64,000 bases of DNA from Mycolicibacillus parakoreensis. Its GTDB lineage: Bacteria > Actinomycetota > Actinomycetes > Mycobacteriales > Mycobacteriaceae. Of the stretch, positions 8,886 to 17,213 are shown one piece after another. The notes beneath the pieces are model-generated. The model had not been told where the DNA came from. It searched no databases and was given only the letters and a program-made list of their open reading frames with translations. The number at the start of each line of letters is the position of its first letter. Positions within the stretch are counted from its first letter, which is position 1. The stretch is taken from the NCBI RefSeq assembly GCF_022370835.2, contig NZ_CP092365.1:1426001-1490000 (forward strand), given 5' to 3'. Both the position numbers and the translations under genes were made by a program.

Positions 8886-11873
8886 GTGACCGGAGCATCG
8901 ACCCAACGCCGCGCCCTGCCCAGTGTGGGGCGGCTGGGTCTGGTGCATCCGAACGCCGCCGCGGATCTTGCCCGACTGGGCTGGAGCGCCCACGGCGACC
9001 GGGCCCACCTGGAGCTGCTCTGGTCGCTGTCGCGGGCCCCCGACGGTGATGCCGCGCTGCTGGCCCTGGTCCGGTTGGCCGAGGCGCTCGGCGACGACTG
9101 GCCCGACCTCGATGCGCAGCTGCTGACCGACCGCACTCTGCGCGGGCGGCTGTTCGCGGTGTTGGGCTCCTCGCTGGCGCTCGGCGATCATCTGGTCGCC
9201 CATCCGCAGTCCTGGCGGCTGTTGTGCGGCGGGGCCCAGAGCGCGACGCTGCCGCCCCCGCAGCGACTGCGCGAGGAGTTCGCCGCGGCCCACGGCGACG
9301 TCGACGACCCGGTGGAGACGGTGATGGCGCGGCTGCGGCTGTGCTACCTCGACCGGCTTTTGGTGTTGGCTGCCCTGGATCTGGCGTCGATCGTCGAAGA
9401 CGAACCGGTGCTGGCGTTCCCGGTGGTCGGCGCGCATCTGGCCGATCTGGCCGATGCGGCGCTCGCCGCGGCGCTGCGGGTCGCCGAACGTTTGGTGTGC
9501 GGCACCGACCCGTCACCGCGACTTGCGGTGATCGCGATGGGCAAATGCGGAGCGCGGGAACTCAATTACGTCAGCGATGTCGACGTCATTTTCGTCGGCG
9601 AACACGCCGACGCGAGCACCACCCGCGTCGCGGGGGAGATGATGCGACTGGCGTCGGAGACGTTCTTCGCCGTCGACGCCGGGCTGCGTCCGGAGGGCAA
9701 CCAGGGCGAGTTGGTGCGCACCCTGGACTCCCACATCGCCTACTACCAGCGGTGGGCGAAAACCTGGGAATTCCAGGCGCTGTTGAAGGCACGCCCGGCG
9801 GCCGGAGACCCCGAGCTGGGCGAGCAGTACATCGCGGCGCTGCAGCCGATGGTGTGGACGGCCTCCGAGCGGGACCACTTCGTGACCGAGGTCCAGGCCA
9901 TGCGCCGGCGGGTGGAGCGGTTGGTCCCGGCCGAGGTGCGCGAACGCGAGATCAAACTCGGCACCGGCGGGCTGCGGGACGTGGAGTTCGCGGTGCAGCT
10001 TTTGCAGCTGGTGCACGGACGCAGCGACGACTCGCTGCACGTCGCGTCCACCGTCGACGCGCTGGCCGCGCTCGGAGCGGGCGGCTACATCGGTCGTGAC
10101 GACAGCGCCAACCTCACCGCCTCCTACGAGTTCCTGCGGTTGCTGGAGCACCGCCTGCAGCTGCAGCGGCTCAAACGCACCCACCTGCTGCCGGCGCCCG
10201 ACGACGACGAGGCACTGCGCTGGCTGGCCCGCGCGGCCCACATCCGCCCGCAGGGCCGTCGCGATGCGCTGGGGGTGCTGCGCAACGAGATCAAGCGGCA
10301 GAACCTGCGGGTGTCGCGGCTGCACGCCAAGCTGTTCTATCAACCGTTGCTGGAGCTGGTCGGGCGCGCCGAACTGCAGTTCGCCGACGGCCTGACCGCC
10401 GAGGCCGCCGAACGTCAATTGGCGGCGCTGGGCTATGAGAGCCCGCAGAGCGCCCTGGCCCACCTCGATGCGCTGATCAACCAGAGTGGGCGGCGCGGCA
10501 CCGTGCAGGCGGTGCTGCTGCCCGGATTGTTGGACTGGCTCTCCGACACCCCCGACCCCGACGCCGGGCTGCTCGCCTACCGCCGGCTCAGCGAGGCCCT
10601 CACCGACTACCACTGGTATCTGGCGACGCTGCGCGACGAGAGTGCGGTCGCCAAACGGCTGATGCACGTGCTGGGCACCTCGGCGTACATCCCGGAGATG
10701 CTGATGCGCGCCCCCGACGTGCTGCAGTCCTACGGTGACGGCCCGCGCGGTCCGAAACTGCTCGACACCGAACCCGGAGCGGTGGCCGGCGCCTTGACCA
10801 GATCGGCGGCCCGCTACGTCGACCCGGTGCGCGCGATCGCCGCCTCCCGGGCGTTGCGCCGCCAGGAACTGGTCCGGGTCGCGTCGGCGGATCTGTTGGG
10901 GCTGCTCGACGTGCCCGCGGTCTGTGCGGCGCTGACCTCGGTGTGGGCGGCGGTGCTGCAGGCGGCGCTCAACGTGGTGATCCGGGCCAACCTGCCCGAT
11001 GAGGCGCTGGCGCCGGCGACGATCGCGGTGATCGGGATGGGCCGGTTGGGCGGGCGCGAACTGGGCTACGGTTCGGATGCCGACGTGATGTTCGTCTGTG
11101 AGCCGGCCGGTGGTGTCGACGACGCGGTCGCGGTGCGTTGGGCGATCTCGATGGCCGAGCAGGTGCGCGCGCTGTTGGCCACCCCCAGCGTCGACCCGCC
11201 GCTGGACGTCGACATCAACCTGCGCCCGGAGGGACGCAGCGGGCCGCTGGTGCGCACCCTGGGTTCCTACGCCGCCTACTACCGGCGATGGGCCGAACCC
11301 TGGGAGGTGCAGGCGTTGCTGCGCGCCCACCCCGTCGCCGGCGACCCCGACCTGGGGCATCGGTTCCTGTTGATGATCGATGACACCCGCTACCCGGCCG
11401 AGGGGGTCTCGGAGACCGCGGTGCGCGAGATCCGGCGGATCAAGGCCCGCGTCGACGCCGAGCGGCTGCCCCGCGGCGCCGACCCCACCACCCACACCAA
11501 GCTGGGGCGCGGCGGGCTCGCCGACGTGGAATGGACGGTGCAGCTACTGCAGCTGCGCCACGCCCACGAGATCCCGGCGCTGCACAACACCTCGACGTTG
11601 GAGACGTTGACCGCGATCGCCGACGCGGGTCTGCTGGCCGCCGACGAGGTGGAGTTGCTGCGTCAGTCCTGGCTGACGGCCACCCGGGCGCGCAACGCGC
11701 TGGTGTTGGTGCGCGGTAAACCCACCGACCAGTTGCCCGGGCCGGGCCGGCAGCTCAATGCGGTGGCGGTGGCCGCCGGTTGGCACAACGACGACGGCAG
11801 CGAGTTCCTGGACAACTACCTGCGGGTAACCCGGCGGGCCAAAGCGGTGGTGCGCAAGGTGTTCGAGGAGTGA
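8880..11873 (+). CDS. glnE: Bifunctional glutamine synthetase adenylyltransferase/adenylyl-removing enzyme
   Basis: A 997-aa protein that adenylylates and deadenylylates the regulatory Tyr of GlnA1, tuning nitrogen assimilation. It has two nucleotidyltransferase halves. The N-terminal adenylyl-removing half carries [20 protein letters not shown] and the C-terminal adenylyltransferase half carries [20 protein letters not shown], each with its metal-binding DxD pair. Repeated blocks ([11 protein letters not shown] versus [11 protein letters not shown]) show the internal duplication. Length agrees with the M. tuberculosis protein, which is about 994 aa. Start choice is between GTG 8880 and GTG 8886. 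Its substrate glnA1 is about 5 kb away on the opposite strand, separated by an accessory block. Confidence 0.95.
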   Translation: MRVTGASTQRRALPSVGRLGLVHPNAAADLARLGWSAHGDRAHLELLWSLSRAPDGDAALLALVRLAEALGDDWPDLDAQLLTDRTLRGRLFAVLGSSLALGDHLVAHPQSWRLLCGGAQSATLPPPQRLREEFAAAHGDVDDPVETVMARLRLCYLDRLLVLAALDLASIVEDEPVLAFPVVGAHLADLADAALAAALRVAERLVCGTDPSPRLAVIAMGKCGARELNYVSDVDVIFVGEHADASTTRVAGEMMRLASETFFAVDAGLRPEGNQGELVRTLDSHIAYYQRWAKTWEFQALLKARPAAGDPELGEQYIAALQPMVWTASERDHFVTEVQAMRRRVERLVPAEVREREIKLGTGGLRDVEFAVQLLQLVHGRSDDSLHVASTVDALAALGAGGYIGRDDSANLTASYEFLRLLEHRLQLQRLKRTHLLPAPDDDEALRWLARAAHIRPQGRRDALGVLRNEIKRQNLRVSRLHAKLFYQPLLELVGRAELQFADGLTAEAAERQLAALGYESPQSALAHLDALINQSGRRGTVQAVLLPGLLDWLSDTPDPDAGLLAYRRLSEALTDYHWYLATLRDESAVAKRLMHVLGTSAYIPEMLMRAPDVLQSYGDGPRGPKLLDTEPGAVAGALTRSAARYVDPVRAIAASRALRRQELVRVASADLLGLLDVPAVCAALTSVWAAVLQAALNVVIRANLPDEALAPATIAVIGMGRLGGRELGYGSDADVMFVCEPAGGVDDAVAVRWAISMAEQVRALLATPSVDPPLDVDINLRPEGRSGPLVRTLGSYAAYYRRWAEPWEVQALLRAHPVAGDPDLGHRFLLMIDDTRYPAEGVSETAVREIRRIKARVDAERLPRGADPTTHTKLGRGGLADVEWTVQLLQLRHAHEIPALHNTSTLETLTAIADAGLLAADEVELLRQSWLTATRARNALVLVRGKPTDQLPGPGRQLNAVAVAAGWHNDDGSEFLDNYLRVTRRAKAVVRKVFEE

Positions 11874-11920
11874 CCCCGCCCGGAGTCGGGGGTGCGCGGC
11901 GGTGATGCTAGTAAGGATGC

Positions 11921-12547
11921 GTGGACTTCACCTTTGACGCCATCAGCGCCGATGAGCGCGCGCACGCCGAAGCGGTCTACACCCCGTTCACCCAAGCGAT
12001 CCGTGAGCTGATCGACGCGGCCGTGCGCACCGGCGTCGACGGGCAGACCATCGCGCAGGCCCAGCACGCCGTCGAGGCGGTCACCGCCACGCTGACGGTC
12101 ACCGAGCAGGCCGGCACCCGGACGCTGCGCGATGCCGTCACCGGACGGCCGATCGCCTGGGGCAACCCGGTGGTGGGGTCCCGCAACGCGATCGCGCCGC
12201 CGCTGGACATCCAGTTCACCGACGGCGAGTGCTGGGCCGAATTCGACCTCGGCTCGGCCTACGAGGGGCCGCCGGGCTGGGTGCACGGAGGGATGTGCGC
12301 GCTCGTGTTGGACCACATTCTCGGCGAGGCGGCCAGCGACCAGCTGAGCAAACCGTTCTTCACCGGAACCCTGACCTGCAAATATCTGCGTGGCACCCCA
12401 TTGGGTCGCCTCCGAGCGGTAGCCCGCCTGGAGCGTGTGGACGGCGTCAAGGCCTACGCGCACGGTCACATCAGCGATGCCGACGGCGTCACCGTCCAAG
12501 CCGACGGGGTGTTCATCATGCCGGCGTGGGCCCGGGGGCAGCCGTGA
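11921..12547 (+). CDS. Hotdog-fold thioesterase (PaaI/4HBT family)
   Basis: A 208-aa protein whose C-terminal half is a hotdog thioesterase domain. The characteristic helix-start WVHGGMCALVLDHILGEAAS lies near residue 125, with its HGG motif, followed by TGTLTCKYLRGTPLG and a C-terminal strand. Such enzymes cleave acyl-CoA thioesters. The N-terminal ~80 residues are an additional helical segment often seen in mycobacterial members. GTG 11921 is the likely start. The stop overlaps the next gene's GTG by 4 nt (GTGA), so the two are probably translated together, suggesting acyl-CoA chemistry linked to the oxidoreductase. Substrate unknown. Confidence 0.8.
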   Translation: MDFTFDAISADERAHAEAVYTPFTQAIRELIDAAVRTGVDGQTIAQAQHAVEAVTATLTVTEQAGTRTLRDAVTGRPIAWGNPVVGSRNAIAPPLDIQFTDGECWAEFDLGSAYEGPPGWVHGGMCALVLDHILGEAASDQLSKPFFTGTLTCKYLRGTPLGRLRAVARLERVDGVKAYAHGHISDADGVTVQADGVFIMPAWARGQP

Positions 12548-13401
12548 AGTACTACATCAGCACCGCGTTCCTCGACACCCGTGAGGTCGTCGACGTCGCC
12601 CGGGCCGCCGATGAACTCGGCTACGACGGCGTCGGCATCCCGGACCACGTGGTCAACCTGGAGACGCTGACCACGCCCTACCCGTACACCCGCGACGGGC
12701 AACGCCGCTGGGCGGCATTCACCGACTGGCCCGATCCCTGGGTGCTTGCCGGGGCGCTGGCCGCGGTCACCCGCCGATTGCGGTTTGTCACCACCGTCTA
12801 CATCCCGGCGATGCGCGACCCGTACTCGGCGGCCAAGGCGATCGGAACCGCGGCGCTGTTGGCCGGAGGGCGCGTCGAGTTGGGCATCGGGGTCGGCTGG
12901 TGTGCCGAGGAGTTCGCGTTGATGGGCCAGCGGTTCGACCGGCGCGGCCGGCGGACCGACGAGATGCTGACGCTGATGCGCCAACTCTGGCAGCCCGGCT
13001 GGACCGAGTTCGACGGCGAGTTCTACACCACGCCGAAACTGGAGATGACGCCGGCGCCGCCGCCGATCCCGATCTACGTGGGCGGACTCAGCGATGTCGC
13101 GTTGCGTCGTGCCGCCCGCAACGACGGGTGGATCGGGGACCTGATCAGAACCGACCGGGCCATCGAGGTGGCCGGTCGACTGCGTGCGCTGCGGGCCGAA
13201 AACGGTTTGTCAAACGAGGAATTCACGATTCTGACACCGCTCACCGATGCGCTGTCGATCGCGGACCACCAGCGCGCCGAGGACGCCGGCATCACCGGGA
13301 TCCTCACCATGCCGTGGATGTTCTACAGCGGACCGCAGGCCACCCTGGCCGAGAAGATCGACGGTATGAAGCGATTCCGCGACGACTACCGGCTGGACTG
13401 A
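12544..13401 (+). CDS. LLM-class (luciferase-like) oxidoreductase, probably F420-dependent
   Basis: A 285-aa TIM-barrel protein of the bacterial luciferase/F420 oxidoreductase superfamily. Features are the N-terminal strand MKYYISTAF, the segment ELGYDGVGIPDHV, the family motif GRVELGIGVGWCAEEFALMG, and YVGGLSDVALRRAARNDGWIG near the C-terminal end. Mycobacteria use many such enzymes with coenzyme F420; cofactor preference here is inferred from the family, not shown. The GTG start at 12544 overlaps the thioesterase stop (GTGA), indicating an operon of at least two genes. Convergent with the acyl-CoA dehydrogenase; a 9-nt direct repeat GCGACTACA occurs twice in the short gap near 13441-13458. 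Confidence 0.85.
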   Translation: MKYYISTAFLDTREVVDVARAADELGYDGVGIPDHVVNLETLTTPYPYTRDGQRRWAAFTDWPDPWVLAGALAAVTRRLRFVTTVYIPAMRDPYSAAKAIGTAALLAGGRVELGIGVGWCAEEFALMGQRFDRRGRRTDEMLTLMRQLWQPGWTEFDGEFYTTPKLEMTPAPPPIPIYVGGLSDVALRRAARNDGWIGDLIRTDRAIEVAGRLRALRAENGLSNEEFTILTPLTDALSIADHQRAEDAGITGILTMPWMFYSGPQATLAEKIDGMKRFRDDYRLD

Positions 13402-13454
13402 CCCCGGCCCGCGTCTGCTCGCCCCAATACACCCGCGCGGTGCGACTACAGCGA

Positions 13455-14606
13455 CTACAGGGAGCGGGAGATGATCTGTTTCATCACCTCGTTTGCCCCG
13501 GCGTAGATGCGCTGCACCCGGGCATCCTCATACATCCGGGCGATGAGATATTCGCGCATGTAGCCGTAGCCGCCGTGCAGCTGCACGCACCGGTCGACGA
13601 CCTCGCACTGTTTGTCGGTGAGCCAGTATTTGGCCATGGCCGCGTCGGTGGCGTCGAGCTCGTCGCGCAGGTGCGCCTCGATGCAGTGGTCGAGGAAGGT
13701 GCGGGAGGTGCGCGCCAGGGTGGCGCACTCGGCGAGTTCGAAGGCGGTGTTCTGGAAGTCGAAGAGCGGCTGGCCGAAGGCGTCGCGCTCCTTGGTGTAG
13801 CGGACGGTCTCGTCGACCGCGCGTTCGGTGCCGCCGACAGCCTGGGCCGCCACGATCAGTCGCTCCTGGGCGAGCTGGTTGATCATCTGACCGAACCCTT
13901 CGCCCTCCGTCGGGCCCAACAGGTTGGCAGCCGGCACCACCACGTCGGTGAAGGATTGCTCGGCGGTGTCGGCGCCGTGCATACCCACCTTGTCGAGCAC
14001 CCGGGTCACCTGGTAGCCGGGGGTGTCACGCAGGTCGACGATGAGCAGCGAGATTCCGCGGGCGCCGGCTTTGGGGTCGGTTTTCACCGCCAACACCACT
14101 ATGTCGGCCGAGCCGCCGTTGGTGATGAACGTCTTGGACCCGTTGACCACGTACTCGTCGCCGCGGCGCACCGCGGTGGTGCGGATCGCCTTGAGGTCGG
14201 AGCCGGCGCCGGGTTCGCTCATCCCGATCGCGCCGATCACCTCCCCGGTGGCCATCGGAGGCAGCCACTGCTTCTTCTGCTCCTCGGTGCCGTAGGTCAG
14301 GATGTAGTGCGGCACGATGCCGCTGTGCACCGCGATCCCCAACGACAGATCCCCGGAGTAGCCCTGCGCGTCGAACACGGCCAGATCGTGGGCGAAAGTG
14401 CCGCCACCGCCGCCGTATTCGGGGGGAACCGAGCACAGCAGCAGCCCCAGCTCGCCGGCGGTGCGCCACACCTGCCGGTCGATATGGCGTTGGGCGTCCC
14501 ACTTGTCGACGTGGGCGACGACTTCGCGCTCAAAGAATCCGAGCGCCAACTCGAACAGCGCCCGGACCTCGTCGTCGTACCAGGACGGCTCCCGCCTAAT
14601 GCTCAT
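13455..14606 (-). CDS. Acyl-CoA dehydrogenase
   Basis: A 383-aa flavoprotein of the acyl-CoA dehydrogenase family (alpha,beta-oxidation of acyl-CoA with FAD). It has the signatures GAIGMSEPGAGSDLKAIRTTA (mid-domain), KTFITNGGSADIVV, and the C-terminal QLHGGYGYMREYLIARMYEDAR...IYAGANEVMKQII. The classic catalytic Glu position of medium-chain enzymes (YEGT) is Ala here (YAGA). The Glu in QLAQERL may serve as base, as in isovaleryl/long-chain types; this is inference. The ATG at 14606 (MSIRREPSWY) is preferred to the longer frame and has a -10-like TAAGGT 7 nt upstream. Confidence 0.9.
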   Translation of the reverse strand: MSIRREPSWYDDEVRALFELALGFFEREVVAHVDKWDAQRHIDRQVWRTAGELGLLLCSVPPEYGGGGGTFAHDLAVFDAQGYSGDLSLGIAVHSGIVPHYILTYGTEEQKKQWLPPMATGEVIGAIGMSEPGAGSDLKAIRTTAVRRGDEYVVNGSKTFITNGGSADIVVLAVKTDPKAGARGISLLIVDLRDTPGYQVTRVLDKVGMHGADTAEQSFTDVVVPAANLLGPTEGEGFGQMINQLAQERLIVAAQAVGGTERAVDETVRYTKERDAFGQPLFDFQNTAFELAECATLARTSRTFLDHCIEAHLRDELDATDAAMAKYWLTDKQCEVVDRCVQLHGGYGYMREYLIARMYEDARVQRIYAGANEVMKQIISRSL

Positions 14607-14619
14607 GGTGGTGACCTTA
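14607..14619 (-). promoter_or_regulatory. Candidate leaderless -10 of the acyl-CoA dehydrogenase gene
   Basis: On the minus strand TAAGGT (14619-14614) stands 7 nt before ATG 14606. It overlaps the 3' end of the DoxX gene, whose stop codon begins at 14617. Confidence 0.45.
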
Positions 14620-15033
14620 CTGACCGCGTAGCCGGTCGAGTCCGTAGCGTCCCCCACCGGTGAACACCAGCAGCAGAAACGCGAAGCAGTACAACACCGA
14701 CGGCTCGCCGCCTCCGTGGCCGCCTTGGGCCGGATCGATCGGCCACAGTGCCAACGGCTGATGCTCCCAGAAGTAGGCGACCGCCATCTGTCCGGCGGCG
14801 ACGAACGCCGCGGCCCGAGTGAACAGCCCCGTCATGATCAGAACGCCGGCCACGAACTCGATCAGACCGGCCCACCAGTACGGCCAGTGCCCCGTCGGGA
14901 GGTCCGTGCTCACCGGCCAACCGAACAGCTTCGAGGTGCCGTGCACGCAGTACAGCAGCCCGAACACCACCCGGAAGACGCTGAGCACGGTGGGCGCGTG
15001 GTCGGTGAGTCGGGCATCGAGGTCCGCCGGCAT
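14617..15033 (-). CDS. DoxX family membrane protein
   Basis: A 138-aa integral membrane protein of the DoxX family. About four hydrophobic helices are visible (VLSVFRVVFGLLYCVHGTSK, the WWAGLIEFVAGVLIMTGLF region, AAAFVAAGQMAVAYFWEH, and SVLYCFAFLLLVFTGGG), and the HGTSKLFGW motif follows the first helix. DoxX-like proteins in mycobacteria have been linked to membrane redox homeostasis; the role here is not shown. ATG 15033 has a TACGCT -10-like hexamer 6 nt upstream. The stop lies 11 nt before the acyl-CoA dehydrogenase start on the same strand. Confidence 0.85.
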   Translation of the reverse strand: MPADLDARLTDHAPTVLSVFRVVFGLLYCVHGTSKLFGWPVSTDLPTGHWPYWWAGLIEFVAGVLIMTGLFTRAAAFVAAGQMAVAYFWEHQPLALWPIDPAQGGHGGGEPSVLYCFAFLLLVFTGGGRYGLDRLRGQ

Positions 15034-15045
15034 GAGCCGAGCGTA
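15034..15045 (-). promoter_or_regulatory. Candidate leaderless -10 of the DoxX gene
   Basis: Minus-strand TACGCT (15045-15040) is 6 nt before ATG 15033. Confidence 0.45.
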
Positions 15046-15067
15046 CCGACGCCGCGGTGCCGCCGGG

Positions 15068-15499
15068 TCAGCTCTCCAACAGGACCGTCACGGGACCGTC
15101 GTTGACCGACTCCACCTGCATGTGGGTGCCGAATCGGCCGGTGGCCACGCTCGCCCCGAGCCGACGCAGCGCCTCGGCGAACTCGGTGACAAGCGGTTCG
15201 GCGGTCTCGCGCGGGGCCGCGGCGTGCCACGACGGCCGGCGGCCCTTGGCGGTGTCGGCGTAGAGGGTGAACTGGCTGACCACCAGGATCGGGGCGTCGA
15301 GGTCGGCGGCCGAGCGCTGGTCGGCCAGGATCCGCAGCCGCCACAGCTTGTCGGCCAGTCGCGCCGCGGTCGGGGCGTCATCGCCGTGGGTTATCCCGAT
15401 GAGCGCCAGCAGACCCTGACGGTCCGGGGCGATCGCGCCGACCACCACATCGTCGACCACCACCCGAGCGCCGTGGACCCGCTGCACCAGTACCCGCAT
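15068..15499 (-). CDS. dtd: D-aminoacyl-tRNA deacylase
   Basis: A 143-aa DTD enzyme that hydrolyses D-amino acids (and glycine from tRNA-Ala) mischarged on tRNA, a chirality proofreading step. It contains both defining motifs, [17 protein letters not shown] in the middle and the C-terminal NDGPVTVLL (family NxGPVT). [16 protein letters not shown] completes the dimer-interface region. It starts with the family-typical MRVLVQRV, confirming ATG 15499. Length matches the family (about 145 aa). Confidence 0.95.
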   Translation of the reverse strand: MRVLVQRVHGARVVVDDVVVGAIAPDRQGLLALIGITHGDDAPTAARLADKLWRLRILADQRSAADLDAPILVVSQFTLYADTAKGRRPSWHAAAPRETAEPLVTEFAEALRRLGASVATGRFGTHMQVESVNDGPVTVLLES

Positions 15500-15513
15500 G
15501 CCCCCCGATGCTA
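15500..15513 (-). promoter_or_regulatory. Candidate leaderless -10 of dtd
   Basis: Minus-strand TAGCAT (15513-15508) lies 8 nt before ATG 15499. The divergent small gene at 15568 has its own -10 42 nt away. Confidence 0.4.
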
Positions 15514-15555
15514 GAGGTCGCGAGGCCTCGACCTGCGAGGCCGGCCGGGATACCG

Positions 15556-15567
15556 CATACTGCTGAC
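15556..15567 (+). promoter_or_regulatory. Candidate leaderless -10 of the 68-aa gene
   Basis: CATACT at 15556-15561 is 6 nt before ATG 15568; the context GCATACTGC resembles an extended -10. Confidence 0.4.
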
Positions 15568-15774
15568 ATGGCCTTCACGGTTATCCGCGTCTCCGACGGT
15601 ATTGAAGAGAAAATCCACCACGTCAACGCCGATACGTTCGAGGTGCTCAAGGGCGGCGTGCTCAAGACCACCGACCACGAGAAGCGGAAGACGACCTACC
15701 ATTCGCCGTTCGGGTGGGCACGGCTGGAGACCCGTGACGACCACCCGCACGGGATTCCCCGCAAGCCGCGCTGA
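15568..15774 (+). CDS. Small conserved-looking protein of unknown function
   Basis: A 68-aa soluble protein, [20 protein letters not shown]..., rich in charged residues and with a basic C-terminus (GIPRKPR). I do not recognise a family. Codon structure looks genuine: strong third-position G/C and a clear promoter-like hexamer 6 nt before ATG 15568. An upstream in-frame start at 15508 would add 20 low-quality residues overlapping the dtd promoter, so it is rejected. It is divergent from dtd. The alternating beta-like pattern in the first 50 residues (TVIRVSDG...[16 protein letters not shown]) suggests a small beta-rich domain; no function is proposed. Confidence 0.65.
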   Translation: MAFTVIRVSDGIEEKIHHVNADTFEVLKGGVLKTTDHEKRKTTYHSPFGWARLETRDDHPHGIPRKPR

Positions 15775-15782
15775 GCGCCGCG

Positions 15783-15838
15783 GGCTGCCGCCCCGTTGTC
15801 GGCTGCCGCCCCCGCCGCCGGCTGCCGCCCCCGCCGCC
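15783..15838. repeat. Short GC-rich tandem repeat (19-nt unit)
   Basis: The unit GGCTGCCGCCCCCGCCGCC occurs twice perfectly at 15801-15819 and 15820-15838, with a degenerate copy at 15783-15800. It occupies the gap between the 68-aa gene and the AbiEi/DUF559-like gene. Confidence 0.8.
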
Positions 15839-15905
15839 GGCGAGTTGTCCCCAACCTGTCGGCGGCTGACTACGGTGCGGGCCGCCGGTCGGCCACCATC
15901 GACGG

Positions 15906-16754
15906 GTGTCCGATCGGGCCTGGGTGGCGGGAAGTGACGGTGTCGTCAGCCGCGCCGCTCTGGCGGCGGTGGGCATCGGAGATGCGGCGATTCGGCAGCT
16001 GGTGCGCGGGCAGACGCTGCGACGGTTGCGTCCCGGGTGGTACGCGGCGCCGCATGCCGATCCCGCCGTCTGCCGGGCGGTGGCGCTGGGTGGTGCACTG
16101 ACCTGCATCTCGGCGTTGGACCGGCACGGGGTCTGGGTTCCCGACCATGCCGGTCAGACCCTGCATCTGCGCCTGAACGCGTATCGGCGGCGGTGGGTGC
16201 GTGGCCTGGCCGGTATCCGGCCGTGTGCCTGCGGCCCTACCCCGCAGGCGGTGGACGACCTGGAGTCGGCGGTTATCGCCGTCGCGGGGTGCCTGGACGG
16301 ACCCGAACTGGTCGCGGTGCTGGATTCGGTGCTGCATCAGCGGAAGCTCTCACCGCAGCGGCTGCGGGAGCTGCTGGCTGGACATCCTCGGCGGGTGTGG
16401 CGTTGGCTGGCCGCCGTCGACGGATCGGCGGAGTCGGGCACCGAAACCCTGCTCCGGTTGTATTTCCGCTCCCGCCATATCGCGTTTCGCACCCAGGTGT
16501 TCATCCCGGGGGTGGGAACCGTCGATTTCCTGGTCGGGACACGGTTGGTCGTCGAGGCCGACAGCCGGCGTCACCACGCCGGGGACGGTATCGAGGCCGA
16601 CCGGGAACGGGACCTGGAGCTGCATCGGCTCGGATTCCGGCCGTTCCGGGTCTCCTACCAGCAGGTTTTCCACCGTTTCGATCGGGTCGCGGCCGCGTTG
16701 GACGCGGTGCTCGCTCGTGGCGAACACCGGGGTGCTGCTGAGATCGACGTCTGA
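15906..16754 (+). CDS. AbiEi-like/DUF559 (Vsr-fold endonuclease-like) domain protein
   Basis: A 282-aa protein. The N-terminal ~60 residues (GVVSRAALAAVGIGDAAIRQLVRGQTLRRLRPGWYAA) look like the winged helix of type IV toxin-antitoxin AbiEi-family proteins. The C-terminal ~100 residues resemble a DUF559/Vsr-type PD-(D/E)xK nuclease fold, with candidate residues Glu in SGTETLLRL, Asp in GTVDFLV and the Glu/Asp of VVEADSRRHH. This architecture is common in mycobacteria, often as solitary paralogues. I see no adjacent toxin gene. The final four codons lie inside the left arm of a long inverted repeat. Nuclease activity is not established. Confidence 0.75.
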   Translation: MSDRAWVAGSDGVVSRAALAAVGIGDAAIRQLVRGQTLRRLRPGWYAAPHADPAVCRAVALGGALTCISALDRHGVWVPDHAGQTLHLRLNAYRRRWVRGLAGIRPCACGPTPQAVDDLESAVIAVAGCLDGPELVAVLDSVLHQRKLSPQRLRELLAGHPRRVWRWLAAVDGSAESGTETLLRLYFRSRHIAFRTQVFIPGVGTVDFLVGTRLVVEADSRRHHAGDGIEADRERDLELHRLGFRPFRVSYQQVFHRFDRVAAALDAVLARGEHRGAAEIDV

Positions 16755-16809
16755 GCGGACACACACCCGCGTGTGTGGCCCCGTATGTCCGCTCAGACGT
16801 CGATCTCAG
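16738..16809. repeat. Long nested inverted repeat (24-bp perfect outer arms plus inner hairpin)
   Basis: The arms 16738-16761 and 16786-16809 are exact reverse complements over 24 bp. The 24-nt spacer contains a second stem, ACACAC (16761-16766) with GTGTGT (16771-16776), sharing one base with the outer arm. The left arm begins inside the last codons of the DUF559-like gene and runs past its stop. The right arm mirrors this at the end of a minus-strand frame. There is no U-tract, so it is either a very strong bidirectional transcription-termination hairpin or a relic of a duplication. Confidence 0.9.
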
Positions 16810-17021
16810 TCGCCACCGCGCATATCCGGCCCGGCGGCCCGCGATCTGGCAGTCGTCGTACAGGCGAACACGCCCGTGGGGTCTGCTGGGGTCAGCTGGC
16901 GCGGTAGTGCTGTGAATTCGCATGTCGGCCAGTGGGTTCGGTTGGCGGGGAGACGTTGGTGGCGCGAGCCGAGCCAGCAGAACAGCGCCTCACCGAACGC
17001 GACCGAGTTGTCGTAGTCCAA
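16806..17021 (-). pseudogene. Possible gene remnant or very small CDS of unknown function
   Basis: This is a 71-codon frame with only a TTG available as start (17021). The peptide VLDYDNSVAFGEALFCWLGSRHQRLP...ends MRGGD and stops within the right arm of the inverted repeat. The composition (Cys, Trp and Phe in a soluble-looking context) is unlike an antisense shadow, as there is no gene on the other strand. The frame is open for several codons upstream of TTG without ATG or GTG and is then closed by TGA. It may be the 3' remainder of a decayed gene. I do not recognise it. The rest of 16810-17213 shows no other supported feature. Confidence 0.25.
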
Positions 17022-17197
17022 GACGGCGAATTCGACATGACTGACCCCGCGTCACCGCACCGCCCGTGCTTCACCGCTGGTTACTGCATTCTGTAGTAGC
17101 AGGCCCGGACCGCAGTGCCGGTATGGCGTGAGGAAGGGCTCGGTGTTGCGGAACGACTGCGGGATGAGCAGTCCGGTTCGCAGCGGCCCCGCAGGTC

Positions 17198-17213
17198 AAC
17201 CGGGTTAAACCGG
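17198..17213 (-). terminator. Weak hairpin downstream of glnA1
   Basis: ACCGGGTTAAACCGGT forms a short ACCGG/CCGGT stem immediately 3' of the glnA1 stop. It has no T-run, so termination activity is uncertain. Confidence 0.3.

Noticed and set aside
15783..15838. 19-nt tandem repeat as a regulatory element
   Set aside because: Only two perfect copies of a very GC-rich unit with no positional relation to a promoter; recorded as a repeat but not interpreted.
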